Of a DNA stretch of 64,000 nt, positions 1 to 9,225 are shown piece by piece (within the stretch, counting starts at the first letter, position 1; the number at the start of each line of letters is the position of its first letter). Source of the DNA: Lachancea dasiensis (Eukaryota; Ascomycota; Saccharomycetes; Saccharomycetales; Saccharomycetaceae); the NCBI GenBank assembly GCA_900074725.1, contig LT598455.1, positions 311,802-375,801 on the forward strand. Reading direction: 5' to 3'. The notes beneath the pieces are model-generated. The model was given only the letters and a program-made list of their open reading frames with translations, made no database searches and was not told the DNA's origin. Both the position numbers and the translations under genes were made by a program.

Positions 1-1199
1 TGCCTCTCACGTCAACTCCGCTACTCTGATCATGATGCGAGCCTGGTCGCTGGCGTAACCGATTGAAATAAATATCCTGACATGTGTCGGCCAAAAGAAT
101 TCCTTATCCGATAGCCATCGGTACCGTCATCGAGCCTAGGCCCTAATCAACCGTGTTATCCCTGGGGCGTTGGACGCGCAGTTTTTGAAGCCGCAAGTGA
201 TTTGAACGTCGAATAAACATACCATTAACGCTGATAACTTCTCTCATTGCTCCCTAGTTAACACTTTAGACCAGCACTTGTGAATAACAGGATTGGTGAT
301 GTTAGAATCAGTATAGTTTTGGTGTTTGGAAATGTTTTGATATGGTGTTTACGTTTTTCCACAAAAACTTGGAAAGGGCATAGTAGTAAGCATCACGTGC
401 TTGGTCGCGTCGTGAGACGGGTAACCGAACCAATGGTAATCTATACATAATAAAAGTGAGTTCTCTTACTTCGATTCCACCTGTGGTTTGAGCTGATGGG
501 TTCTTTCTTGAGTGTTTCCTATACCTCTGAGGAGTTCTCCGTTCAAAGGTTTTTCATAGTCCATAAATCTTATTGTAAGGTAATTTAGTGACACTAAATA
601 ATGTTGGGCCCGCCAGGCCCTTAATCGTTGTCTATTTGTCGCCCTTGTGTTTGGACTATATTGATTAATTGTCAGTGAGATTTTGAGAGTAAGCGTGGGC
701 TCATGGTTTGAACCTGGCTCGTTTAACTATTTGAAAGCAGAATTGCTTGACCTATTTGCATGCAGCCATTGATAAAAGTATCACTTCGGGGTTTATTGAT
801 ACATTTCAATGTACCCGAAATGCTGAACTCCCCGTTGCGGCCAATACCAGACGCATCTACCTGGCCGGCCATCCCTCGCAACTCGGAACATCACTTTGTA
901 CCGCGCTGTCACCTTGCTCGCAACGGCGAATGGAGTTCTCACATAACCAAGCCTTATTACAAGCAAAAGTCTTCTCGGGGTATGATAAAGACTTTTCTAA
1001 TGTGCATGGACTCCAACAAGTTATTTGAGGATCAAACTAGAACTTTTCTCTATCGTACTGATTAAATCAAATTTAAAATGCTTCCGTTCGAAAGATAATT
1101 ATTAAAACTTATATGTTATTAGTGTACAGGTTTAGTATTGGACGATGCTGGTACTAGCTGGTCAGGTCCAAATGATTTTTAGAATGACGAACTTAGTGT
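1..1199. other. Left-edge region, no gene recognised
   Basis: No reading frame here resembles a protein I know. Two overlapping frames of 93 and 101 codons near 750-1065 are short and unlike known families; I treat them as chance. A CACGTG lies near 392. The segment is the 3' side of PHO84 and probably holds its terminator. The left neighbour gene lies outside the window. Confidence 0.5.
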
Positions 1200-2906
1200 T
1201 TAAACAGTCTCGGTGTGACTGGAGGAAGCAGAGTTACCGCTGGCGTACTTGGAGGAATCGATCTCATCGTGGTACTTTTCACAGATCTCTTCCAAAGTCA
1301 TTCTCTTGGTCTCTGGGATCAAAAGACTGCTAAAAAAACCGCACAACATGAACAGCGCAAAGATCTCCATAACGTGAGGCAACCAACAGTTTGGCTCAGT
1401 AGAGTCACAGTGGTAACTGATCAACGTACCCAAAGCGGTTTGGGCGATAATGGCACCAATCTTACCACAACCAGCGGAGATACCGTGGGCAGAAGATCTG
1501 TATCTGGTTGGGAAAACTTCACCTGGAATGATGAAAGTTGTAACATTAGGACCGAAGTTTTGGAAAAACTGGCAAACAATGTATAGACCCAACAAACCGT
1601 GGTCGTTGATCTTGTGGTATGCGAAACCGATAATGCAGAACAACACAGTCAAAATAAAGAAACCAAAGAGTTGAATTGGCTTTCTACCGATGGTGTCAAT
1701 AGTAGCAACAGAGGCCCAGTAACCTGGCAAAGAACCGGCACAGATCAAGATCAAGTTACCGACAGCAGAGTTGTACAGTTTGTGGTAGACGTTCTTAGAA
1801 GAGGCGTAACCGATGGTTTGCAAGATGACAGCGGTGTTCAAACCTAGACCGTAAAAGGCAACATCCAAAGCGAACCAGGAGAAAGCAGTACCAAACAAAA
1901 TCTTACCATATTTCCATTGACCAAAGTGAGAAGTGAAGTCCTTGAAAGAGGCCTTTGGAGGAGCAATTTCGTATTGCTCGACAGCAGTTGGGGCTCTTTC
2001 CAAGCGGGCAATTTCCTCGGCTTCGGCGTTGCCGTGTTCTCCAGAGGTGAATTTCGCAGCGTCAGCAACACCCTTTTGCAAGTTGTTGGAAACGTCCAAA
2101 GTGTAACGAGGGGATTCTGGGATGGTTAAACGGAAGTACAGAGCGATACAGCCGGGAACACAGCCCAGACCAACCAAAACACGCCACATTTGGTCACAGG
2201 CCTTTTGGCACGCTGGGCCACATTCGGAACTTTTTTCAGCGACAATCAAAACGTCCTTGTAAGCAGCAACAAGAACGAGGGCGACAATACCGGCGGCAAT
2301 TTGACCCCAGGCCTGGTTGGCAAACACAGCGCCCATGATAGCACCACGCCATTTGGTGGTGGAGAACTCAGAAGTAATAATGGAAGAGAGCGGGTAGTCA
2401 CCACCGATACCAATACCCATGATGATACGGTAGAAAGTCAAAACCGCGACAAAGCTGATACCTGGCGAGGCACCGATGGTACATTGCATGATCGTGGCGG
2501 CAATCATGATGATCAACTCTAGACCGTAGATCTTCTTACGGCCGACAACGTCGGCCATGATCCCGAATCCGAACTGACCCATCACCGTACCCACGGACGT
2601 CGACACCTTGAGCAGCGTGGTGGTCGACGAAGGCATGCTCCCTTGCCAGTAGACGTACGACAGCATGGAGATACCCAAGTTGATGGCAAAGATATCGTAG
2701 GAATCGGTGAGAAACCCAACACCGGCCACCATGATGGCACGCACGTGATACCACCCGAACGTGGCATCGTCGATCTTCTTGAGCGCCAGTCTTCTGCGCT
2801 CTAGGGGGTCCTCAATGTGAGCAAAGTCGTTGATGAAGTTGTGGAAGGCAGCGTTACCGCCAGCGGTGCGGTACTCGACCTGGACGGCTTCCTTTTCAGT
2901 AGACAT
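1200..2906 (-). CDS. PHO84: High-affinity inorganic phosphate:H+ symporter, Pho84 type
   Basis: Plasma-membrane phosphate transporter of the major facilitator superfamily (phosphate:H+ symporter family), the main phosphate uptake system and sensor in phosphate-starved yeast. The 568-residue product has about 12 hydrophobic segments. Visible family marks are TDSYD (about 67-71) in the first membrane helix, the DVVGRKKIYG loop after helix 2-3 (about 119-128), GIGIGGDYPLSS (about 164-175) with the conserved Asp of the phosphate site, and PESPRYTLD after helix 6. A large cytosolic loop with an ERAP-rich stretch separates the halves, as in the S. cerevisiae protein (about 587 aa). It starts at an ATG. 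The CACGTG boxes far upstream suggest Pho4 control. It lies two genes from GTR1 and NDI1 in the yeast chromosome XIII order (PHO84, GTR1, NDI1), which supports orthology. Identification is firm. Confidence 0.97.
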   Translation of the reverse strand: MSTEKEAVQVEYRTAGGNAAFHNFINDFAHIEDPLERRRLALKKIDDATFGWYHVRAIMVAGVGFLTDSYDIFAINLGISMLSYVYWQGSMPSSTTTLLKVSTSVGTVMGQFGFGIMADVVGRKKIYGLELIIMIAATIMQCTIGASPGISFVAVLTFYRIIMGIGIGGDYPLSSIITSEFSTTKWRGAIMGAVFANQAWGQIAAGIVALVLVAAYKDVLIVAEKSSECGPACQKACDQMWRVLVGLGCVPGCIALYFRLTIPESPRYTLDVSNNLQKGVADAAKFTSGEHGNAEAEEIARLERAPTAVEQYEIAPPKASFKDFTSHFGQWKYGKILFGTAFSWFALDVAFYGLGLNTAVILQTIGYASSKNVYHKLYNSAVGNLILICAGSLPGYWASVATIDTIGRKPIQLFGFFILTVLFCIIGFAYHKINDHGLLGLYIVCQFFQNFGPNVTTFIIPGEVFPTRYRSSAHGISAGCGKIGAIIAQTALGTLISYHCDSTEPNCWLPHVMEIFALFMLCGFFSSLLIPETKRMTLEEICEKYHDEIDSSKYASGNSASSSHTETV

Positions 2907-5008
2907 CTCGTGTGTGTTTGTTAGTGTATGTGTAGAGGATTCCGACTCGATGACTATAGCAGTGGAGAGAGAAAAGAATATAACACAGCAGTCCCATTCC
3001 TAGATCTTACCAGCCCCTGCTGCCTTTATATATTCCAAAAAAAAAGCAGGAGCATCTTCAACACGCCAGATTCCATCCTTCACTCCATCTGCCGGTGCGG
3101 TGCATGCCACCAACAATTCTGGCCGTACGCTACGGTCGTGAAAAGAAAATCGACCCTGTGCCAGGTAAATTGGCTCCATCAATTTGCCAAATAAAGTGCG
3201 TGAACACTGTGAAAGCGCGCGTTTGTATGGCTGGTTGTGAGACGGGCGTGTAATTGCCCATCGCCCACGTTGCCGATGTGAGTGGGTAATTTAAAATACA
3301 TTATATATTAGCCTCCCATGTGGTGGCTGCACGGCGCGCAGAATTTTAAGCCGTTCGGTCTTGAATTGCAGTGCTCACCCGCTTTTGTGCATACTTTGCG
3401 CAGGACTACCGGAAAGGCTCTCTTGCGGTGTCTGCGGCACAGCTCTCGTGGCTGACGCATGATGTGCATTCACTGCACGAGATACAGGGCTTAGACGTCC
3501 GCGACGCGTATTTCTGCATCCGTACGCATGCAAATGTGTCACGCCAAACGACATATAGATCCCCACATGGGCGGCCAATTTCGCCCAGGACGCAGTAGTA
3601 ATTATTAACACCCACTGTGAGCTCACTAACACGGTAGCACGCGACGAGCAGAGCATGTGCCACGCGTGGCACCAAATAACTGCGACAGAAGGTGTTGACC
3701 GTGGTGTTATTGGCAGAAAAGAAATGCGTTGGCCGAGAAATACAGCATTGTGGGCCAAGACGGATGACAGGGTCGGATGCGGCCAAAAGCAACGGGCGAT
3801 TGTTCTTGGGTCCGGAGCCCGGAGCGCCGAAAAGGGTTCTCGGCGGTCGACAGACGCGTGCTGCATGTCACGTGCGGGGCACGTGCTGTCATCGGATTCC
3901 ATACTGACGCTGGGGCGGGCACCCGAGGCACCATACCACGTGCGTCTTCGTGCGATATCACTGTTGACGGGTAGAAGGACCGCGGTGCTCCTGACTGTCC
4001 TGGTGAGACCCAGACACCCCGGGTAGGGGGAACAAAAAATCTGCACGGGTGTGTGCGTTTCAGTCACTTGCCGATATCTAGCGAGTTGGCAACATTTGGC
4101 GCTGGAAACGAGTGGGAAACAAGGTGGAAACAGCGACACAGAACTGACGGTAGGGTGCGAGAATACCTTTCCTTCCCGGCCTTGGCACAATAGCCACAAT
4201 TCGACAATCGGCATCGCGACCAGTCAGTGCCGCGAAAAGGGTGCAGAATTTGGGAGGCACGATGGCAAGGTAGGAAGCTGAGATCACCAGCGAAGGGCGT
4301 CCAAACGGCGGAGAGAGATCGGACTTCGTAGCAATGCAAATTTCGCCGTGGTGACCCTCACAGCAGGGGGATCCAAGGGAACGAGTTTGCCATGGACTAT
4401 CCTCCTTGACATTCATAGGAGCTACCTTCATATATTTACATGTGGCAACCTTATGTCGTGTTCTGAGTTAAAAACAAATAAAAGTATGTACTGACACAGT
4501 GGTACAAAATGTAGCGCACATCACAAGCCATACAAATCGACTCACCATCTAAGACAAGCGGAAGAGCACAACCGTGACCTGTACTACCACTTACTATACA
4601 TAAACTTGCCAACATTGCAGCCTCTGTTTATACTTTCTCGCTCAGCCTAACTTATGTGCGAATACCAATCAACTGGTTTGGTGGGGCCCTGCTACAGCTT
4701 TTGTTTCCATGTCCCGATCCTCATTCATGATCCGTGTTCATGATCCGTGTTCAATCGTGCTATTATTCTCGGATTTCTATCTCCGCAAGTTCGAACTGAG
4801 CTACATACGTCTTTTCATTCAGGGATATACTCTATAACCGATTACGGGTACACGCCCAAACCCTGCCCCGAGCCGGCAAAAAACCTGCACCAAGCCACGT
4901 CTTGGCTGCTTTCAATTCTCAAATTCATGACGACACTTGCAGTTAAACACCGTTTTAGCTACTCCTCATTTACCGTGTATCTCGGCGATACTCTTGTCGA
5001 TCGACTGC
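2907..5008. other. PHO84 upstream region and spacer to the PhyH-like gene
   Basis: About 2.1 kb. A TATATA near 3033 is a plausible PHO84 TATA element. From about 3340 to 4020 the DNA is GC-rich, which opens long chance frames on both strands, including a 279-codon minus-strand frame that resembles nothing. The CACGTG cluster at 3869-3942 lies in this block. At 4725-4750 a 13-bp unit, tcatgatccgtgt, is repeated twice in perfect tandem. The segment near 4489-4578 resembles one near 61200-61290. I see no convincing gene. Confidence 0.5.
3869..3942. promoter_or_regulatory. Cluster of three CACGTG boxes (candidate Pho4/Cbf1 sites)
   Basis: CACGTG occurs at 3869-3874, 3880-3885 and 3937-3942, all within 75 bp. 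Read on the PHO84 strand the last is GCACGTGG, the flank Pho4 prefers. The first is flanked by T on one side, which favours Cbf1. The cluster is about 1 kb upstream of the PHO84 start, farther than in S. cerevisiae. The motif matches are direct; the link to PHO84 is inference. Confidence 0.5.
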
Positions 5009-5902
5009 CTAATAAAGTAACGATTTGACCTTTGATTGAAGCCAGTTCAATTTATCGTAATCTGCATTGTCTTCGATTAAATGGAATGCATATGCAAAGC
5101 GAGATTTATCAGATGTGTTTGTCTCGCTCTTATGCAAGACAGATCCATGAATCAACACCAAGTCACCGGCTTTGCACTCAACGCTTTCCCACCCCAGCGA
5201 ATCATCGTGAGGCAAATTCTTCTCCTGCTCCTGAGCATTTGGAAAGTACATAAACTCGGTTCCCTCAAGTTCCTTTCCAGAGTCTTTGTCGAACCTTCTA
5301 ACAAAGCGTTTAGTTATTGGATGGTCGAGATGAGTGCCCGGTGCGAAACTTAGACAACCATTCTTTAGTGTTGCGTCTTCTAAAGGAATCCAAAATCCGA
5401 CCGCACTTTCCGGACTAGTGTACAAGAAAACGCTATCTTGATGAGGTGGGACGGCGCCACCGATCTCTGGTTGCTTGCATAAAATCATGGATTGCAGAGC
5501 TCTAGGACTCTGGAAACCCAAGGCACGAGCAATTTCAACGACGTCGCGATTCCCAGTAGTTATTTCAGCGAAGTCCTCATCGCAGAAGTGTAGCCCATGA
5601 CCGAATTTGTTCACTGCTTTCTCCTTAGGTTTCATGAGTCGTTGTTGACCGTCAACCTCCCCGAAGGCATCAGGCTCAAAAAAAAACGAAATGTTATCCG
5701 ATGAGTTGAGAAAATATCTATCTCCCACATGTCCCTTGTCACTAGTGGTGAATTGAGTCAGTGGGTGGTTTGCAAGATCCATATTCTGGAGGTACTTATG
5801 CGACTTTGCGAGGAGTTGGCTGCATTTCGATTTCGACAAAAAGTTAGGAATTAAAAGGAAGCCATTTTTGCTGAAAAACTCTGTTTCCTGAGCGGATATC
5901 AT
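5009..5902 (-). CDS. Phytanoyl-CoA dioxygenase (PhyH) family protein
   Basis: A 297-residue Fe(II)/2-oxoglutarate oxygenase of the PhyH family, resembling the PHYHD1 branch. The iron-binding facial triad is visible: HQD at 154-156 and a distal His near 257 (GSVLHKSE). An Arg near 268 (SDKSRFAY) fits the 2-oxoglutarate carboxylate site. The surrounding double-stranded beta-helix motifs PPHQDSVFLYT, GFWIPLEDAT, NGCLSFAPGTH and AGDLVLIHGSVLH are all present and the frame is intact from an ATG. The substrate cannot be read from sequence; relatives act on CoA esters or small hydrophobic molecules. There is no clear mitochondrial presequence, and the C-terminal LLY is not a classical peroxisomal signal. 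I know of no orthologue in S. cerevisiae, so this is an accessory gene, either lost there or gained here. Confidence 0.88.
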   Translation of the reverse strand: MISAQETEFFSKNGFLLIPNFLSKSKCSQLLAKSHKYLQNMDLANHPLTQFTTSDKGHVGDRYFLNSSDNISFFFEPDAFGEVDGQQRLMKPKEKAVNKFGHGLHFCDEDFAEITTGNRDVVEIARALGFQSPRALQSMILCKQPEIGGAVPPHQDSVFLYTSPESAVGFWIPLEDATLKNGCLSFAPGTHLDHPITKRFVRRFDKDSGKELEGTEFMYFPNAQEQEKNLPHDDSLGWESVECKAGDLVLIHGSVLHKSETNTSDKSRFAYAFHLIEDNADYDKLNWLQSKVKSLLY

Positions 5903-6036
5903 AATATCATGAAGGTATTTCTTAGCGTCAACTCCTTCTTAGCCCGTCAAGAAGGGGTTCCGGATGGAATTGCATCTACCCATCTACCCTTTATCAACTA
6001 AATCATACAAAATAATCATAGTATACGTTGGGATTG

Positions 6037-7362
6037 TTACTTCAAATAGAAGAAGATAGCAGCAGCAACGGTCAAGACCATTGTAATGGCCATGTTAAAT
6101 TGGTACTCCTCATCAACCTGTTTTGGCACAACTTTAGAATCGTAGACTGTCCTTTCCTGAACCTTTTTGTAAATAACTGTCTCGTTAGGTGCCACACCAG
6201 CAGGTAGCTGTTCTTGGTACATTCCCTCGATATATTGTTCTATCTTGCCAATCTGAATATTGATTTTGAGGTAGTTAGGGTCCTCGACGGGTAGACGTTT
6301 CTTGATATCACGTAAATAATACTGGAAGATTTCGACGCATCCACGAAGCGTTCTGGATTGCAAGATCAGATAGCAGGTGGTACCCTTGCGGATTTTGACA
6401 TTTTCATGCAAAACGTCTGGGTTGTTGAATACCAAAGCTAGCGTTGCAACAGCCATGACCTGAGGGATAGCACAGAACTGAAACGAAGATTGTTCATGCA
6501 CAGAGCTCAAGTACAGCAACACGTCCTCAACATGGCTTAGAGCATTTAAAACCAAGTGGTTGATACAATTGACACCCGCTTGGGTGTTTTCTGGACGAGA
6601 GAAGTCAACCAATTTATCGGCGTAAAGCGACCAGACCTCCTTAGGCCAGAAAGAGCGCCCGTCCTCCAAGTCCTCGGCGTAGTCTCTGATGATGTTTGTC
6701 TTCTGCAAAAACAAACCCATGCCCTCAAACGTTTGTGTGGATTCAGCATATAGGTCTTCTGAGGCGAAGCCTGCAAGAACAAAAAGCTGTGTCAAACCAT
6801 CACCCACAAGCCCTGCCACGTAGTGACAGTATAGGTCGTAGTCTTTGATAGTGGAGACGCCGTTCAGGTTGAAGTTTTCATCCAGAATGTAGGATGCCAT
6901 TCCGTTGCCCATTTTGTGGGTCATGTCCTTGATGACAGCTTGATATTCTGCTTTCAGCTTGTGCAACTCCTTCAAAATACAGGGAAACTCAACCAACACG
7001 CAACGATCCTTTTCCGTAGGACTGTTGCCGTCAAAAGACCAGTTCTCGAGGTCCAGCTTCGAGTCAAACTCACGTAAAAGTGGTACTTTGATCTCAGGGT
7101 CTATCGACATGTCGTCTTCAATGGTATCTAATGCTCTCAAGATGAGATAGAACAGCATGATGGCATTGCGCATCTCCGGATGTAGCTCCATGATCACGGC
7201 AGCGAACGACCGAGAAGTGAGACCTAACAACTCATAGCACCTTTTCAATTCTGGTGATGCATTGGCTTGGTCTTGAGAGAATAAAGGTTTTCTGATGAAT
7301 TTAAGTTTTAAGGCAGCCTTAAGCTCCACAGGATGCAACAGAAACTGAGATAACTTACCCAT
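6037..7362 (-). CDS. ERG9: Squalene synthase (farnesyl-diphosphate farnesyltransferase)
   Basis: Joins two farnesyl diphosphates head to head and reduces the product with NADPH to squalene, the first committed step to ergosterol, at the ER membrane. Both Mg2+-binding Asp-rich motifs are present: DTIEDD (79-84) and DYAEDLEDG (about 228-236). The [10 protein letters not shown] motif lies between them (179-188). A C-terminal hydrophobic anchor ([18 protein letters not shown]) places it as a tail-anchored ER enzyme. The open frame continues 27 codons further upstream to another ATG, but the S. cerevisiae protein begins MGKLLQLALHPVE. The internal ATG giving [13 protein letters not shown] is therefore the likely start, giving 441 residues against 444 in S. 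cerevisiae. ERG9 and PTH1 are also neighbours in S. cerevisiae. Confidence 0.97.
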   Translation of the reverse strand: MGKLSQFLLHPVELKAALKLKFIRKPLFSQDQANASPELKRCYELLGLTSRSFAAVIMELHPEMRNAIMLFYLILRALDTIEDDMSIDPEIKVPLLREFDSKLDLENWSFDGNSPTEKDRCVLVEFPCILKELHKLKAEYQAVIKDMTHKMGNGMASYILDENFNLNGVSTIKDYDLYCHYVAGLVGDGLTQLFVLAGFASEDLYAESTQTFEGMGLFLQKTNIIRDYAEDLEDGRSFWPKEVWSLYADKLVDFSRPENTQAGVNCINHLVLNALSHVEDVLLYLSSVHEQSSFQFCAIPQVMAVATLALVFNNPDVLHENVKIRKGTTCYLILQSRTLRGCVEIFQYYLRDIKKRLPVEDPNYLKINIQIGKIEQYIEGMYQEQLPAGVAPNETVIYKKVQERTVYDSKVVPKQVDEEYQFNMAITMVLTVAAAIFFYLK

Positions 7363-7694
7363 AGTGAATACTCTTCCTCCTGAGCGAGACTTTGAGAGCG
7401 GAAGCTTAGAAGATATCAATGGCTGGAGCACAATGTCGAACACGGAAAGTATCTAAGTGATTCTCTAACCTAAACTGTACGAAAGATGAGCCCGTTTATC
7501 TGCCGGTTTTTTCACTTCGTTTAATGCCAAAGTATTAATGTCACGAAAAATTCGTGAGGAATGAACAGAGAATAAATACTTCGGGACTGATTCGCGCACT
7601 ATAAGGATTAGTCGATAGACCTCTGAGGGCATGGCCCAATGAAAACCAAAGGACCAGAAGCTGTATCTAAGGTGAAAACCATAAATAAGCAAAA
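7363..7694. other. ERG9 promoter region
   Basis: Spacer between ERG9 and the 3' end of the tRNA-Gln gene. It holds the candidate sterol element at 7517-7523. An in-frame ATG 81 bp before the chosen ERG9 start lies here and could give a 27-residue N-terminal extension. I see no other gene. Confidence 0.5.
7517..7523 (+). promoter_or_regulatory. Candidate sterol response element (Upc2/Ecm22-like)
   Basis: TCGTTTA, a variant of the sterol response core (TCGTATA/TCGTTTA) bound by Upc2 and Ecm22, lies about 155 bp upstream of the ERG9 start. A 7-bp match occurs often by chance; only the position and the sterol gene make it worth noting. Confidence 0.3.
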
Positions 7695-7766
7695 AGGTCT
7701 TACCCGGATTCGAACCGGGGTTGTTCGGATCAAAACCGAAAGTGATAACCACTACACTATAAAACC
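7695..7766 (-). tRNA. tRNA-Gln (UUG)
   Basis: A 72-nt gene without intron. The sequence matches the S. cerevisiae tRNA-Gln(UUG) almost throughout: the acceptor strand starts GGTTTTA and ends AAGACCT, the internal A box is TAGTGTAGTGG, and the B box is GGTTCGAATCC. The anticodon loop TTTTGAT carries TTG. A run of T follows the 3' end on the minus strand, the Pol III terminator. CCA is not encoded, as is normal in eukaryotes. A second near-identical gene lies at 17856-17927. Confidence 0.96.
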
Positions 7767-7855
7767 AACTAGTTAGGTGGAATGAGGGTCTTGAGTCCAT
7801 GACACGAACCTTTTACCACGTGCAAAGACCGTCAACTTAATCAGAAGTTACCTCT

Positions 7856-8159
7856 TGGCTATCAGAGCCAAGAGATCTCGTTAGTATTCACAATTAGCTT
7901 ATTTTTTCCTATATCTAATCATACTATTTGATTTGATCCACCGGCCTCTTTTCATGTGTTTCTCCTCGCTTCTGACCCAGCCATGATATGGACGTACAAG
8001 CGTCAAGTCATCTTGTTATCTTCCTTTAGGCTATGGTTATTATCTGCACTCATGGTCTCTCTATAGAGCCCCATGGCTACATGGACTCATTACCTCCGAG
8101 TCATAGCCTGTCGCTACCATCGTTCTTGCCATTAGTACCGTTCCTCTTGTTCCACGATA
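7856..8159 (-). mobile_element. Decayed solo-LTR-like repeat, copy A
   Basis: About 300 bp similar to the segment at 18029-18342. The match is best at the low-coordinate end, around agatctcgttagtattca, and weaker but visible at the other end. Each copy lies about 90-100 bp upstream of a tRNA-Gln gene and in the same orientation relative to it. The sequences between tRNA and repeat do not match, so this is not one duplicated block. Size, tRNA proximity and terminal TG/CA-like ends fit a solo LTR of a Ty-type retrotransposon that targets Pol III genes. It is an old, broken relic with no coding part. Ends are approximate and no target-site duplication was seen. Confidence 0.5.
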
Positions 8160-8210
8160 ACGCGTCACGTAGATAGGAAGTTTGACGCAGATCCTTTCCA
8201 GGTAAAGCTC

Positions 8211-8410
8211 CATTGGCTGGTTCAGGAATCCATTGGCTGGTTCAGGAATCCATTGGCTGGTTCAGGAATCCATTGGCTGGTTCAGGAATCCATTGGCTGG
8301 TTCAGGAATCCATTGGCTGGTTCAGGAATCCATTGGCTGGTTCAGGAATCCATTGGCTGGTTCAGGAATCCATTGGCTGGTTCAGGAATCCATTGGCTGG
8401 TTCAGGAACC
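8211..8410 (+). repeat. Minisatellite, ten tandem copies of a 20-bp unit
   Basis: The unit cattggctggttcaggaatc repeats ten times head to tail. Nine copies are identical and the last differs at one base. Because 20 is not a multiple of 3, the array stays open in all three plus-strand frames with a 20-residue period; this is an effect of the repeat, not a gene. Each unit carries CCAAT on the minus strand, so there are ten CCAAT motifs spaced about two helical turns apart. The array sits 3' of PTH1 and about 445 bp upstream of the tRNA-Gln. The near-perfect identity implies recent expansion or homogenisation. Confidence 0.97.
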
Positions 8411-8502
8411 AGGTTTTTCAATACACAGGGCAGTGTCGAATTTGTCAATATATGTAGAAACGTTTTTACAAGTGCAGTAGGCTATTTTTTTGCAGGGAAA
8501 GC

Positions 8503-9084
8503 TCAACAGGTAAGCCTCCGCAAATGGTCTATGGCTCTTGCAAGACCCTGACTCTCAATAATGCTTCGTTCCTCCTTTGTAAATTTGGCGAGTACATATT
8601 GGGCCACGCTCTCCGAATCTCTTTCAGCTGGTCTGCCAATACCTACTGCTAGTCTGTAAAATCCTCCACCAAACCGCTTTGCAATGTCCTTCAAGCCGTT
8701 ATGACCTCGAACGCTGGTACCAGGCTTGCGGAGCTGAACTTTTCCCACTGGCAGACTCAGCTCATCGTGAACCACTATATGTGTGAAATCCGGGCCTAGT
8801 CTGTTCCACAGCGGCACAACCGTCTTCCCACTCAGATTGATATAGTCTCCATCGGCTCTCAGTAGAAGATTATCGCCCCACTGGCATTTTTTAACTTTCT
8901 TCGTAGTACTACATGGCAAATACGGTTGGGAGCGCGATGAGTGGGATAATTCTTCCTTTAGCAGGTCCAACATGAATAGACCCGCATTATGGCGAGTACA
9001 AGCATATTGGGGTTCAGGGTTTCCAATACCAGTAATGCAAGTGGTAAAGGATCTTGACAGGCCAGGTACTCTGATTCGGGGCAT
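8503..9084 (-). CDS. PTH1: Peptidyl-tRNA hydrolase, mitochondrial type
   Basis: Cleaves the ester bond of peptidyl-tRNAs that drop off ribosomes, recycling tRNA; the yeast enzyme is mitochondrial and resembles bacterial Pth. The 193-residue protein has the family signature GIGNPEPQY (19-27) with Asn22, the catalytic His32 in TRHNAG, Asp107 in VVHDELSLPVG, and Asn129 in RGHNGLKD. Its length is close to the S. cerevisiae protein (about 190 aa). The gene is next to ERG9 as in S. cerevisiae. It diverges from GTR1 across about 140 bp, so the two share a promoter region. Confidence 0.95.
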   Translation of the reverse strand: MPRIRVPGLSRSFTTCITGIGNPEPQYACTRHNAGLFMLDLLKEELSHSSRSQPYLPCSTTKKVKKCQWGDNLLLRADGDYINLSGKTVVPLWNRLGPDFTHIVVHDELSLPVGKVQLRKPGTSVRGHNGLKDIAKRFGGGFYRLAVGIGRPAERDSESVAQYVLAKFTKEERSIIESQGLARAIDHLRRLTC

Positions 9085-9225
9085 GTGTCTCGTGATCGTG
9101 TCAGTAGTTTAGAGTAGCGATAAAGATTGAATTATCAATTGGATTCATTATCTTTGAGAACGAAGCTACCTGTCACTCACATCTCAAGCAAAGTCGAGTC
9201 GGTAACACATAAGGCTGCATATACC

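Noticed and set aside
347-357. GTTTACGTTTT as a replication origin core
   Set aside because: It matches the S. cerevisiae ARS core at 10 of 11 positions, but the species' own consensus is unknown and such matches are frequent.
3867-3874. GTCACGTG as a centromere CDEI element
   Set aside because: The surrounding DNA is GC-rich, without an AT-rich CDEII.
7281-7443. Longer ERG9 start 27 codons upstream
   Set aside because: The orthologue begins at MGKL; the upstream residues have no counterpart in the family. A longer minor isoform is not excluded.
8213-8551. 112-codon frame of repeated MAGSGIHWLVQESIGWFRNP units
   Set aside because: It is the translation of a 20-bp non-coding tandem array; all three frames are open for the same reason.
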